From CAVZLD01 sp963776055 (lineage in GTDB: Bacteria; Planctomycetota; Planctomycetia; Pirellulales; Pirellulaceae), in assembly GCA_963776055.1 (NCBI GenBank), contig CAVZLD010000014.1, forward strand, positions 62,001-126,000: a stretch of 64,000 nucleotides of DNA, in the 5' to 3' direction. This document shows, one piece after another, positions 1-8,374 of this stretch. Numbering within the stretch: the stretch's first letter is position 1; every line of letters begins with the position of its first letter. Under the pieces are notes generated by a model. The model did no database searches. It was not told where the DNA came from and saw only the letters and a program-made list of their open reading frames with translations. Position numbers and translations under genes: made by a program.

Positions 1-1273
1 GGGATGGCCGTAGTCTGACGGCCACCGGCGCTGTCTTGCGGCACTTTGTGGGAATCCACCGCGGCCCGTCCGGGCAACCGATGCACGGGGCGCTCGTCCG
101 CGTGATGGGCGCGGCTTGACCGTCGCGGCCGACGTCGTCGCGACCGCCGCTTGGCAACCGGCCGGGACGGAGCAGACGAGTGCCGCCGACCGGCCGCGAG
201 AATCGCTGGCCGACTCTTGCACGACCGCGACCGACCCTGCCGATGCGGCCGATGCGGCGGCGGGCGTGGCAACGTCCCTCGCCTCACACCTGCGGGACGA
301 TCGCCAGCGTATCACGGCTATCGGTTTGCAGGGATTCGGCGATTGGCGTGAGGACTTACTCCACGGCCGCCGTTTCGTACCGCGTTGCGATACAGCGTCC
401 CTCGCGCAGCTGACCGGATGGACCGTGGTCGATGATTTTCCGAGCCGCGATTTGGCCGAGGAAGGTCGCGGTGGTCCCTGCGAAGCCGCGGGGCTGTGGC
501 TGCTGCTGGCCGATCGGGGAACGATTCCGGGTCGCCGCATCCGAGCGCTATTGGATCTGAACGACACGGTGCGGCTCATCCTGCTGCCACCGCGTCAAAC
601 CGGACAGCTCTCGCCGCATCTGATGGCCTTCGATGTTGCTCCCGGCTGGAACTGGCTGAGCGAGTTGGAGCGGCGACTTCTGGGTGACCGGCACGCGACC
701 GACCCTCAAGGAAAACTGGCAGTGCAGGGACGGACGCGAGAACTGCTGTTGCAGGACTGGCGAGCAGCGCTGCCACCTTTGCCGGTGCCTTGGGAGCCCG
801 AAGGTTACTTCTTGGAACCATTGTGGCAGGCCCTGGAAAACCACTGGCGACGCGAAGATACCTCGCTGCACGACATCCTCTGCACCGCAGTTCATTTGAT
901 CGCTCAGCGCGTCGTGCGAATGATCAAAGAACACCTTCCTCGGTCGCAACCGGTCGGCCAGCTGCTGTTGACCGGACCGGGACAACGTCACGGGTTCCTG
1001 GTGGGTGAGATTTGTCGGCAACTTCCGGAAGTGGAAGTCACTTCGCTGGAGGAGCTCGGCATTCCGTCGGCGTCCGCGTGGGCGGCCGCCACCGCCCTGT
1101 TGGCACAGTTGACCGTCGACCAGATCCCCGGCAATTCGCCGGCGCTGACCGGCACGCAGCTTCCGCGCGTCCTGGGTCGGTTGACGCCCGGCGGACCGGC
1201 CAGTTGGCATCAGGTCCTGGCTGACATGGCGCTGACTCTGCCCGATAAGTTGCCGCTCCGACACGCTGTCTGA
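1..1273 (+). CDS. Divergent anhydro-N-acetylmuramic acid kinase (AnmK)-like protein, 5'-partial, one frame break
   Basis: The main frame opens at a TTG at 116, but frame 3 before it (3-118) reads VGIHRGPSG...GALVRVMG, which aligns with the AnmK N-terminus (normally GxMSGTSxDGxDAALV). One missing G near 113-116 would join the two, so the gene probably starts at or before the window edge. Other AnmK landmarks follow: TVVDDFPSRDLAEEGRGGP (family DFRxRDxAxGGQGAP), AFDVAPGWNW (family DTGPGN) and a C-terminal GNSPALTGTQ...RVLG (family GNLPSVTGA...LG). AnmK phosphorylates 1,6-anhydroMurNAc in cell-wall recycling. Here the GTSLDG, HGQT and NIGGIAN nucleotide-binding motifs are lost or altered, so catalysis is doubtful. 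Family assignment is fairly secure; function is inference. Confidence 0.6.
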
Positions 1274-1387
1274 TTCGGATCGCACATCACCAGCTTTCGC
1301 GTCAACTTGCGGACCGTCGTCGCACTGGCAGAACCCCGTGGCACCCCATTTCCGATCGATGGGCGCGTGCGGTGACCACGGCGATTC

Positions 1388-2803
1388 TCAGGGATTCTGC
1401 GACGTCCACCGGAAACGAGCGACGACCGGATTGTGATCTGAGCCGATGCTCTCCGGATCTCCGTGATAGATGCGATAGCTTCCCGGGATCCAGCGCACCG
1501 CCATCGCGGGCGAAGCCAGGATGAAGTCGATCATCGAACGGTAGACTCCCCGGTTGTACGTCACTTGCTGCTCGGCCGGCAGCCCCTGCAGCAACGTCTG
1601 CAACGGGTGTTGCTCCGAGGCCAACAGCCACGCCACGGATTCACTTTCCAGCGAATCGTTGAGATCACCGAGCAACAGAATCCGAGCATGCGGATTGGCC
1701 TGCAAAGCTTGATCGTACAGCGTTCGAATCTTCTGGACCTCGGCCCGACGAACGGCCGCCGCGGACTCCCGTCCTTCCACGTTGCTTTTCAAGTGAACAC
1801 ACCAAGCTTCCAATGAAGGCCCTCGGGGCGGCTGAATCGTGACTCGGAGCAGATCGCGACGGAATCGTTGCGCACGGCCCTGGGAATCTTGGAACTCTGC
1901 GTGCCGGTACGAGATCGTCTGTTCGACCGGAAACCGCGAGAGCAGCGCGACATCAATCCCGCGTCGATCATTCCCTTCGTAGTGAACCACGTAGCGGTAC
2001 CCGGACTCCGGAAGAAACTCGTCGACGAACTGCTCCAGACAGCCTCGCGATTCGACCTCCTGCAGCGCCAAGATGTCGGCGTCGAGTTCGTGAATCGTCC
2101 GCCCCAGACGTTCTCGCTCCTCCAGTGGTTTGGTCGGTGACGTTTCATCTTCCGAATAGGGATCGTCCCAGTCGTCGAACAGGTTCCGAACATTGAAGGT
2201 CGCCACCGTGAAGCCGTCGGATGCGACCGCCGACGTTCGAACCGCTGGTCGAGACGGTTCCGCGGGCTGGCCGGGGGAGGGCAGGACTTGGATTTGACTC
2301 GGGGTTGTCACTCGAATCTGCGGCGTGCCACGATACAGCGAGACGAGGCCTCGCACTTGCACGCGTTGGTGCAGGAACAGCTCTTCCAAGGGGGCAGAGA
2401 AAAGCTCCCGGTGTTCGTCGTAGATCACGACCGTAAAGGCATCCCGCCGGGCAGCATGAAAATCCAGGAAATGCAGGCGTTTTGCATGCCCCACGCGCTC
2501 GACCCGCCCCACCACGGTGGCCATCTGCCCCACCACCTGCCGCGCATCCTCCCAGGAAACGGTCGCTTCGATCGAATCGGCCGAAGGGGGCTCGACCGAC
2601 GGTGCATCGTTCGCACAAGAGATACAGGACAGGCAGATGGCGACCGCCAGTTGGATTCTCCCCGCGGCGAGTGGTCGGCGGATCCGTCCACGGCTTGCGA
2701 ACAACGCGGTTGCGGCGCGTCCGACGGTTGGGACGACTGGCGGCCGGCGGAGCCGTTTCCACCGCGGGGCGCGGAAAAGAAAACGCGGGTGGGATTCGGT
2801 CAT
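1388..2803 (-). CDS. Secreted endonuclease/exonuclease/phosphatase (EEP) family protein
   Basis: 471 aa. A long basic N-terminus leads to a hydrophobic stretch ending LAVAICLSCISC, which resembles a lipoprotein signal with a lipobox cysteine, so the product is probably exported. Residues about 85-170 (VVGRVERVGHAKRLHFLDF) look like a small OB-fold-like domain. From about residue 195 the EEP fold is clear: ATFNVRNLFDD, ADILALQEVES (metal-binding Glu), GIDVALLSRFP, VHLKSN, LLLGDLND and the C-terminal SDHNPVVARF with the catalytic Asp-His. The family hydrolyses phosphodiester bonds in nucleic acids or phosphomonoesters in lipids and sugars; the substrate cannot be read here. The start lies 5 nt beyond the stop of the ATP-grasp gene, so the two are probably co-transcribed. 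Confidence 0.85.
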   Translation of the reverse strand: MTESHPRFLFRAPRWKRLRRPPVVPTVGRAATALFASRGRIRRPLAAGRIQLAVAICLSCISCANDAPSVEPPSADSIEATVSWEDARQVVGQMATVVGRVERVGHAKRLHFLDFHAARRDAFTVVIYDEHRELFSAPLEELFLHQRVQVRGLVSLYRGTPQIRVTTPSQIQVLPSPGQPAEPSRPAVRTSAVASDGFTVATFNVRNLFDDWDDPYSEDETSPTKPLEERERLGRTIHELDADILALQEVESRGCLEQFVDEFLPESGYRYVVHYEGNDRRGIDVALLSRFPVEQTISYRHAEFQDSQGRAQRFRRDLLRVTIQPPRGPSLEAWCVHLKSNVEGRESAAAVRRAEVQKIRTLYDQALQANPHARILLLGDLNDSLESESVAWLLASEQHPLQTLLQGLPAEQQVTYNRGVYRSMIDFILASPAMAVRWIPGSYRIYHGDPESIGSDHNPVVARFRWTSQNP

Positions 2804-2808
2804 GGAAG

Positions 2809-3756
2809 CTACTCCGAGGAACGGACCGGCGTTGCCTCGGCGCTCGTCGCGTCCGACTCGCTCGATTTGACCTTCGTGGAGTGGCTATCGATCTGCTGTG
2901 CCAGCCAATCCAGGACCATGCGTGCCACATCGATCTGATGGCAGCCGGCAACAGCCTTCCAGCCGGGCACGGCATTCACCTCCAACACATAATCTTGACC
3001 GTCGCAACCGGTCAGGATGTCGACACCAACCATGGAAGCGCCGACGGCCAGCGCTGCGCGGCGTGCCAAATCAACCTGCGACGGCAGGGCTTGTACCGGT
3101 TCGGCGGTTGCGCCCCGACTGACATTTGTGCGCCAATCCAACGCATTTCGTCGCCGGATCGCCAGCACCTCATCCCCCAGCAGCAACAGCCGCAGATCGG
3201 ATCCGGGGTGCGGAATGAACTGCTGCAGATACAGGACGGCACCGATCTGCACGAGTGCTTGGAATGTCCGCCAGGCAGTCGCCTCGTCGGTCAGCCGCGT
3301 AATCCCGCGACCCTCGCTACCGAAAAGCGGTTTCAGTACGACATCTTGTCCCAACGAATGGAACGCTGTGATGGCGGCATCGACCGTTTGACACACGATC
3401 GTGTGCGGAGTTGGCAACTGGGCCGCCTGCAACAAGGCGGACGCCAAGTACTTGTCGACGGCGAATTCCAGGCAACGCGGCGGATTGAAGACCGGTGTCC
3501 CTGTGGCAGCGAGCCGATGCAGCGCGTCCATGCGAAACACGATCTGCTCCAAGCTGCCCGGTGGCATCGTCCGCACAAGCACGGCGTCCAAGGTTTCCAG
3601 TGAACCGGCCGGGCCGCTTGCCACCCAAGGTCGCTCGGACAACCCGGCTGCCAGCTGAGTAAACGACAACGATCGCAGCGCGAACCGTGATCCGGCCGCA
3701 CGCTGGAGATCACGGTAGTACCAGCTCTCCGGTGACGCCAAGAGCCCCAATTTCAC
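2809..3756 (-). CDS. RimK-like ATP-grasp ligase, probably linked to H4MPT cofactor metabolism
   Basis: I chose the GTG at 3756 because it follows GGAGGT by 5 nt and overlaps the mch stop as GTGA, indicating translational coupling. The product is about 315 aa. ATP-grasp landmarks include DVVLKPLFGSEGRGITRL (ATP-binding loop), YLQQFIPHPGSDLRLLLLGD and a C-terminal DYVLEVNAVPGWKA with the Mg-binding Glu and Asn. RimK-type enzymes join an amino acid, usually glutamate, to a carboxylate using ATP. In methylotrophs and planctomycetes, ATP-grasp genes are known to accompany tetrahydromethanopterin genes, and relatives such as MptN add glutamyl groups to that pterin. A role in making or modifying the C1 carrier is inferred from adjacency to mch. 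Confidence 0.82.
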   Translation of the reverse strand: MKLGLLASPESWYYRDLQRAAGSRFALRSLSFTQLAAGLSERPWVASGPAGSLETLDAVLVRTMPPGSLEQIVFRMDALHRLAATGTPVFNPPRCLEFAVDKYLASALLQAAQLPTPHTIVCQTVDAAITAFHSLGQDVVLKPLFGSEGRGITRLTDEATAWRTFQALVQIGAVLYLQQFIPHPGSDLRLLLLGDEVLAIRRRNALDWRTNVSRGATAEPVQALPSQVDLARRAALAVGASMVGVDILTGCDGQDYVLEVNAVPGWKAVAGCHQIDVARMVLDWLAQQIDSHSTKVKSSESDATSAEATPVRSSE

Positions 3757-4718
3757 GATGCACCTCCGTCCGTGAAGGACGCCTGCAAAATCGCGGGCTC
3801 GGGCTGCCCCGCCTGAAAGGTGCGACCGGTGTCCAGATTCGTCAGGCAAACCCAGGCCGGGCTGAACAGGTGCGGATCGATCTGGTAGAAGTCGTGATTG
3901 GCCTGGGCAAAGATCTCGCGAAATGGCCTGCCGAAATCACGGGAAGCACGGCTGGGCATCTGCGGGACGATTTCCGCCAGAGAGGCATCGTCTCCGCGGA
4001 CCCAAAGCGTCACGCGTCCACCGTACAAGATGGCGTCGTTCGTCCGACCAATTCCGGTGAGATCGTCGGCTGCGATCGGTGGCAAGGGAGCCGTTCCCCA
4101 GCCGCTGACGACGCGCTGTACATCGAATCCAAGATCCATCAGTTTGTGCAAAGCCGTCTCGACACTTCGGGCGACGACCTGCACCGTACCGGCGATGCTG
4201 GAAGTCCTTGCGACCAACAGCTGCAGCCCTTCCGGCGGAACCCCGCATTCCGCTGCGATCCAATCTGCGACCTCAACCGAGGGCAAGCGACTCGACTCCA
4301 GAACGCCCACGGCCTGGGAAACCGTTTCCTTGATGCGTAGTTGCTCCAGTAAGGCTTCCGTTCCTGCCGCCGCGCGCATCGGACCGGATCCCATGGCGAA
4401 GTAGTCGTCGCGTTGGATCTTCCAACCGGCGTATTGCGACCCCATGCAGGCCATGACCGGATGATCCGTTCTCACCGTGACCGCGGGTCCCGCCCAGACG
4501 CCGGGTTCCCCAGGTGTCAGCCGCACGTGGCCCATGTCGGCCAGACAGACTCGCGCCAATTGCCGGCCTGCCTCCAGTCCTCCCGGCGCCGCCGACTCCA
4601 CACCAAAATCCCAACAGACTACGCCGTTGGCCAGTTCGCGACGCTGAATCCGCAGTTGCTCCATTCGCTGCGAAAGGTGCTCACAGCAATCGACCGCCCT
4701 TTCGTTCAGACGCAACAC
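3753..4718 (-). CDS. mch: Methenyltetrahydromethanopterin cyclohydrolase
   Basis: Mch (EC 3.5.4.27) hydrolyses methenyl-H4MPT to formyl-H4MPT in the H4MPT-linked formaldehyde oxidation/C1 pathway, in the cytoplasm. Diagnostic stretches are VVCWDFGVESAAPGGLEAGR, MACMGSQYAGW and DYFAMGSGPMRA, followed by VSGWGTAPLPPIAADDLTGI. I place the start at GTG 4718 (VLRLNERAVD), which follows AAGGAAGG by about 5 nt and gives 321 aa, the usual family length. An upstream ATG at 4799 would overlap the preceding gene. The stop overlaps the ATP-grasp start by 4 nt. Planctomycetes are among the few bacteria known to carry H4MPT enzymes, so this is also a useful taxonomic marker. Fae, MtdB and Fhc genes are not in the window. 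Confidence 0.95.
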   Translation of the reverse strand: MLRLNERAVDCCEHLSQRMEQLRIQRRELANGVVCWDFGVESAAPGGLEAGRQLARVCLADMGHVRLTPGEPGVWAGPAVTVRTDHPVMACMGSQYAGWKIQRDDYFAMGSGPMRAAAGTEALLEQLRIKETVSQAVGVLESSRLPSVEVADWIAAECGVPPEGLQLLVARTSSIAGTVQVVARSVETALHKLMDLGFDVQRVVSGWGTAPLPPIAADDLTGIGRTNDAILYGGRVTLWVRGDDASLAEIVPQMPSRASRDFGRPFREIFAQANHDFYQIDPHLFSPAWVCLTNLDTGRTFQAGQPEPAILQASFTDGGAS

Positions 4719-4753
4719 AGGACCTTCCTTTCCGCGGGAGATCTCGCATGGGA

Positions 4754-6520
4754 TCAGCGTTTCCAACGTTGGAGCAGTTTCTTGCCTTCCCCCATCCATT
4801 GATCGGGCGACCGCAGATCGGCGAGCAGTTGTCGCTGGAGATGCTGCAGTTGATCGTCGCCAAGTTCCAATTGTTGCAGAATCTCACGCTGCTGTTGAGA
4901 CAGTTTTTGCTGCACTTGATCGAGCTGTTCCTCGACGTGCCGACCGGCAAGCTCCAGCAGTTGTTGTTCGTGCGCGGCCAGTTCGTGCTGCACCGCTTCC
5001 TGCAAACCGCCGGCGAGTTGGGGACCCAAGTTACTTTGGAGCCGCCATTTCGGCCGTTTTAGTTTGCCGTTCAAGTGAATCGCGGCATCGAGTTGTCGGA
5101 TCGGCCGCAGCGCCTTGGTCATCGCCTCACCGGACACAAATTGCGCGTATTCGTCGGATAGGTGCGGCTGCAGCTGCAAGTCTTTCTGTTGGACGGTGAT
5201 CACGCCTTCCAGATCCTGGTCGACGATTCTCAGGTCGGCTACGACGCGCACAGTCCCAGCGTTCAGTGTCACGGCCAGCCGACGCGGGTTGCCCAGCACC
5301 TGCGCCGCTTGCCGCATTGCTGGAACCTCGATCAACAGGCGATCGCGGGCGGCCTCGCCTCGACGGTCCAACGTCGCCTGTGCGAGCATTTCAATCGCAC
5401 CTTGCGACTCCACACGTAAGCGAACCGGCTGTCGATGCAAACGAGGTTGGGATGCCAGATCCACCAAGGTCCCTCGGAAGGTAAACGGATTTCCCTGGGC
5501 CGTGCCGGCGCCGTCCAACTGCAGCTTGCGGACCAACAGACCGGGTGTCGAGTGATACCCGGGAAAAAACACACTGATGCCGCGCTCGGCCGGTTCCATC
5601 GGTTCCGCCGATGGCTGTTCGGGAACGACCTGACGTGTCCACTGGACCCAGTGAATCGCCGTTTGCACCCGTTCGGCCCAGACCGGTCCAAGTAGGTATT
5701 CGGTCAGTTCCTGACCATCCAGAGGAATGACGCGGAGTTGTTCCCGCACGTATTGCTGGTCATGCTCCTTCGCCCGCAAAATGGCGGTCCGATCATCTTT
5801 CATCTGCTGCTGCAATCGCGGGACTTCCTTCCGAGCCAGCAGCAGATCGCTTCGCAGACGCTCGATTTGGGCGAGGGTGGGCTGGATCTGCTCCAGGTGG
5901 TCCATCGGACGATCGGCAATCTGCTTGACCTGGTCGCGAATCTGCCGCCCCCGCTGCTCGATCTGCCGTGTCCTGTCCTGCAGTTGCGCATACTCTTGCG
6001 GCCAACGCTCGGACAGTTCCCGGGCGAGCTGTACGGTCTGAAGGTCTTCCTCCAGGTCTTGCCGCAGCTTCTGGGCGGTCGCGTTCATCCATGCTTCACC
6101 CCGATCGGCCGCACGATTCCAGAGAGCCCCGGATCCGTTCGGATCGACATCGTCCGGCGACGAATCCAAGACACCACTCGTGTTGCGCCGCGTGTTGAGC
6201 ACGATCCCGCTGACGCTACCTTCGCGGACAACAAGTTTCTTGCGCAGTGCGGCGGCCGTTTCCAGATGCATGCGGAGCTGTTCCGCCTGGAAGACATTCT
6301 TCATGGGGGAGTCGGGATCGGCCACCCGAATCTGCTCCATCTGAACACTCATTCGCAGAGGATCGACATGAAGCTTGGCGATCTCGACACGAGCACCGGT
6401 CATCGCTTGGCCGGAGCGTGTCAGAAACCAACGAATCGCCGGGTCCAGACTCAGTCGGACGCCGCCGACCACGACGACCAAAAGCAGCACACGAGGCAGC
6501 ACGTACCGCCAACGGATCAT
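4754..6520 (-). CDS. TIGR03545 family membrane-anchored protein
   Basis: 588 aa from ATG 6520, which overlaps the preceding stop as ATGA. An N-terminal membrane segment (VLPRVLLLVVVVGGVRLSL) is followed by a large extracytoplasmic part. Around residues 130-290 it is rich in Leu, Gln, Arg and Glu (QLARELSERWPQEYAQLQDR; LEQIQPTLAQIERLRSDLLL), strongly predicting coiled coil. Then comes a beta-rich AsmA-like section (SVFFPGYHSTPGLLVRKLQL), and a Gln/Leu-rich coiled-coil tail. The layout and its pairing with the next gene match the uncharacterised TIGR03545/TIGR03546 pair. By analogy with AsmA-type proteins an envelope or lipid-transport role is conceivable, but that is inference only. Confidence 0.8.
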   Translation of the reverse strand: MIRWRYVLPRVLLLVVVVGGVRLSLDPAIRWFLTRSGQAMTGARVEIAKLHVDPLRMSVQMEQIRVADPDSPMKNVFQAEQLRMHLETAAALRKKLVVREGSVSGIVLNTRRNTSGVLDSSPDDVDPNGSGALWNRAADRGEAWMNATAQKLRQDLEEDLQTVQLARELSERWPQEYAQLQDRTRQIEQRGRQIRDQVKQIADRPMDHLEQIQPTLAQIERLRSDLLLARKEVPRLQQQMKDDRTAILRAKEHDQQYVREQLRVIPLDGQELTEYLLGPVWAERVQTAIHWVQWTRQVVPEQPSAEPMEPAERGISVFFPGYHSTPGLLVRKLQLDGAGTAQGNPFTFRGTLVDLASQPRLHRQPVRLRVESQGAIEMLAQATLDRRGEAARDRLLIEVPAMRQAAQVLGNPRRLAVTLNAGTVRVVADLRIVDQDLEGVITVQQKDLQLQPHLSDEYAQFVSGEAMTKALRPIRQLDAAIHLNGKLKRPKWRLQSNLGPQLAGGLQEAVQHELAAHEQQLLELAGRHVEEQLDQVQQKLSQQQREILQQLELGDDQLQHLQRQLLADLRSPDQWMGEGKKLLQRWKR

Positions 6521-7014
6521 GAGTTGCCCCTTCGCAGACTGGCGACCTGATGGATCATCGAGCGGAGCTGGGGTCGCTGCAGCGGTCCCCAGCGGGTCAG
6601 CAGCGACTCGCTCAAATGAAAGATGGGATAGAACAGCGCCAGCCCCAACAGAGCCCCTCCCATCACGACCGTGTTGTTCAGCGACGTCCAGGGGACCAAG
6701 GGCAGCTCGTACCAAGCAGCCAGCCGGTCATACACAACGGGCTGGCACAGCACCCGGCTGCCGATTCGATGGGTCAGAACGTCGAACTGGGGACTCAACA
6801 GGGAAACCAGAAAGGCCACCAACATGCCGCTGCCAACGTTCACCCGCAAAGCGAACAACAGGACCGTCAAACCGACCGCGACCAGGTTGCCCTTCGGCAC
6901 GAGGCCAATCATCGCGCCAAGGGCAATGCCCATCGCCACCTGCCTTGGCGAACCGTCGGCCGCGAACAGCCGCCAAAGATAGCGAACCGGCTCAAGATGC
7001 TGAAGCTGAAACAT
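6517..7014 (-). CDS. TIGR03546 / DUF2062-type small membrane protein
   Basis: 165 aa starting MFQLQHLEPVRYLWRLFA. The sequence SPRQVAMGIALGAMIGLVPKGN resembles the DUF2062 motif, in which a short amphipathic stretch precedes membrane helices. At least three hydrophobic segments follow (LVAVGLTVLLFALRV, GMLVAFLVSLLS, VVMGGALLGLALFYPIFHL). The gene overlaps the TIGR03545 gene by 4 nt (ATGA), so the two are almost certainly translated together, as is typical for this family pair. It is the first gene of the minus-strand cluster that continues through mch. Its biochemical function is unknown. Confidence 0.8.
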   Translation of the reverse strand: MFQLQHLEPVRYLWRLFAADGSPRQVAMGIALGAMIGLVPKGNLVAVGLTVLLFALRVNVGSGMLVAFLVSLLSPQFDVLTHRIGSRVLCQPVVYDRLAAWYELPLVPWTSLNNTVVMGGALLGLALFYPIFHLSESLLTRWGPLQRPQLRSMIHQVASLRRGNS

Positions 7015-7096
7015 AAAAACCGCCTCTCAAGAAAAAAGAGTGGCGAAATCTATCCGATCGCCCCGGAAATCCCAAGCTCAATCGACGGCCTCCCAA

Positions 7097-7605
7097 ACGC
7101 ATGCAAACGCATGGACAGGCAATGCGTAGCGTCAGGAAAACGCATGGAAAACGCATGGACAGGCGATGCGTACGCCGCCCCATTGCCAGCGGGTGACTGG
7201 GCAACTCAGCGAGAAAACGAAAAAAGAGCGAACGAGGAAAGCAAGGGCGACTCGGGGTTCCCGCGAAACAGGTGAAGGCGTCACCACGGACGCCACAGCT
7301 GTTGCCAACAGGCATCATCCAGCCCGCGCCCGTCCGCGGGCTCCGCCCACTCCGCGTTCCCCGTTTTCTGCGTAAAGCGGGCAAAACCCGGGGCAAACGC
7401 ATGGACAGGCGATGCGTAGCGCCGCCCCATCGCCAACGGGCGACGAGGCAATCCAGCGAGACAACGAAGAACAGAGCGAACGAGGAAAGCAAGGGCGACT
7501 CGGGATTCCCGCGAAACAGGCGGAGGCGTCACCACGGTCGCCACAGCCGTCTCCAACAGGCATCATCTGGCCCACGCTCGTCCGCGTGCTCCGCCCCCTC
7601 CGCGC
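7097..7605. repeat. Non-coding region with approximately 247-bp tandem direct repeats
   Basis: The sequence at about 7151-7361 is repeated, diverged, at about 7397-7605 (offset 246-248). Shared blocks include ACGCATGGACAGGCGATGCG, GCGAACGAGGAAAGCAAGGG and GGCGTCACCACGG. A third partial copy of the first block lies at 7107. The block is itself a small inverted repeat (ACGCAT-N9-ATGCGT). Overlapping ORFs on both strands are low-complexity, differ between copies and resemble no protein, so I treat the stretch as non-coding repeat DNA. The rest of 7015-7680 shows nothing else I can support. Confidence 0.65.
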
Positions 7606-7681
7606 TACTCACATCCTGTTGGCAGAGTCGCTACAACAGGAACTCCGGCACAGAAAAAGCAACTCAAATTCCCCATTTTGC

Positions 7682-7909
7682 TTAATGATCCCAGTCACCG
7701 AAGTCATCCAGTTGTAAGCTGTGTATTAGACGGGTGTGCTCAGCCGAGTACACCTGCACACCATGGGCTTTCTCACCCCCCCCCGTGTCAGGCGGGTCCG
7801 GACGTTCGACCGGGCCCGCCTTTTTTTTGACTTCCCCGGGAAGTGACGAACCATCGCTGCCCTGGGGATAGGGGGCCACAGCCGGGGGCCGAGGAGGCTT
7901 GAGCATCAT
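7682..7909 (-). CDS. Possible small Pro-rich hypothetical protein
   Basis: 75 aa beginning MMLKPPRPPAVAPYPQGSDG and ending LIHSLQLDDFGDWDH. The C-terminal third (GVQVYSAEHTRLIHSLQL) uses codons like a real gene; the N-terminus is proline-rich and low complexity. No Shine-Dalgarno sequence precedes it, a run of nine C on the plus strand makes the frame fragile, and a plus-strand terminator lies across it. I do not recognise a family, and it may be spurious. Confidence 0.25.
   Translation of the reverse strand: MMLKPPRPPAVAPYPQGSDGSSLPGEVKKKAGPVERPDPPDTGGGEKAHGVQVYSAEHTRLIHSLQLDDFGDWDH
7791..7828 (+). terminator. Strong intrinsic terminator
   Basis: An 11-bp stem (GGCGGGTCCGG paired with CCGGGCCCGCC, one G-U pair) closes an 8-nt loop and is followed directly by eight T residues at 7821-7828. 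It is a textbook rho-independent terminator for plus-strand transcription. A smaller hairpin (GGTGTGCT / AGTACACC) lies about 50 nt upstream. No convincing plus-strand protein gene precedes it, so it may end a small RNA or transcription from the repeat region. Confidence 0.7.
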
Positions 7910-8078
7910 CAGGGAGGGTGCCGGTTGCTTGACAAAATCGGACGGCTTCGCTACCTAAAGTCCTGCGTATCGTTTTCGGTAGGATGGAGGTAGCTGGTAT
8001 GACAGTCAGAAGCACCCGGCAGTACTCGAAGGCATTCGAAGCCTGCCGCTGACCATCGACGCCTTTTCGGAGGACGAT

Positions 8079-8237
8079 GTGGACGAAGACTTCGATGACT
8101 TTGACGAGGAAGACTTCGACGACGACTTCGATGATGATTTCGAGGAGGAGGAGGACGAGTTCGACTACGGCGAACACAGCTACGACGGAGATGATGACGA
8201 CGAAGAAGAGGCGTTCGACGATCAGGGCGCCGATTGA
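8079..8237 (+). CDS. Short, extremely acidic ORF, start uncertain
   Basis: The frame ending TGA 8235-8237 encodes an almost uninterrupted Asp/Glu/Phe run (VDEDFDDFDEEDFDDDF and onward) ending EEEAFDDQGAD. GTG 8079 is the only usual start codon inside, but the frame stays open back to 7983 and upstream residues (HPAVLEGIRSLPLTIDAF) look protein-like. A non-standard start or an upstream frame break is therefore possible; a nearby ATG at about 7999 lies in another frame. The periodic (D/E)nF pattern resembles acidic tails of translation- or chaperone-linked planctomycete proteins, but I cannot name a family. Confidence 0.4.
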   Translation: MDEDFDDFDEEDFDDDFDDDFEEEEDEFDYGEHSYDGDDDDEEEAFDDQGAD

Positions 8238-8374
8238 GCGGCTGGGCGGCCCGATGAGGGCAGGTCACTTCCATCCGTCGTACAAAACCACGTCCGAATG
8301 CCAAGATTCTCGACATTCCCAGAAAAAAAGGCGTTCCGAACACCGCTCACCGTTTGTGACGACTGAAAGTACGA

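Noticed and set aside
7166..7717. Several ORFs of 69-166 codons on both strands in the 7.2-7.7 kb repeats
   Set aside because: They overlap each other on both strands, differ between repeat copies and have no protein-like pattern.
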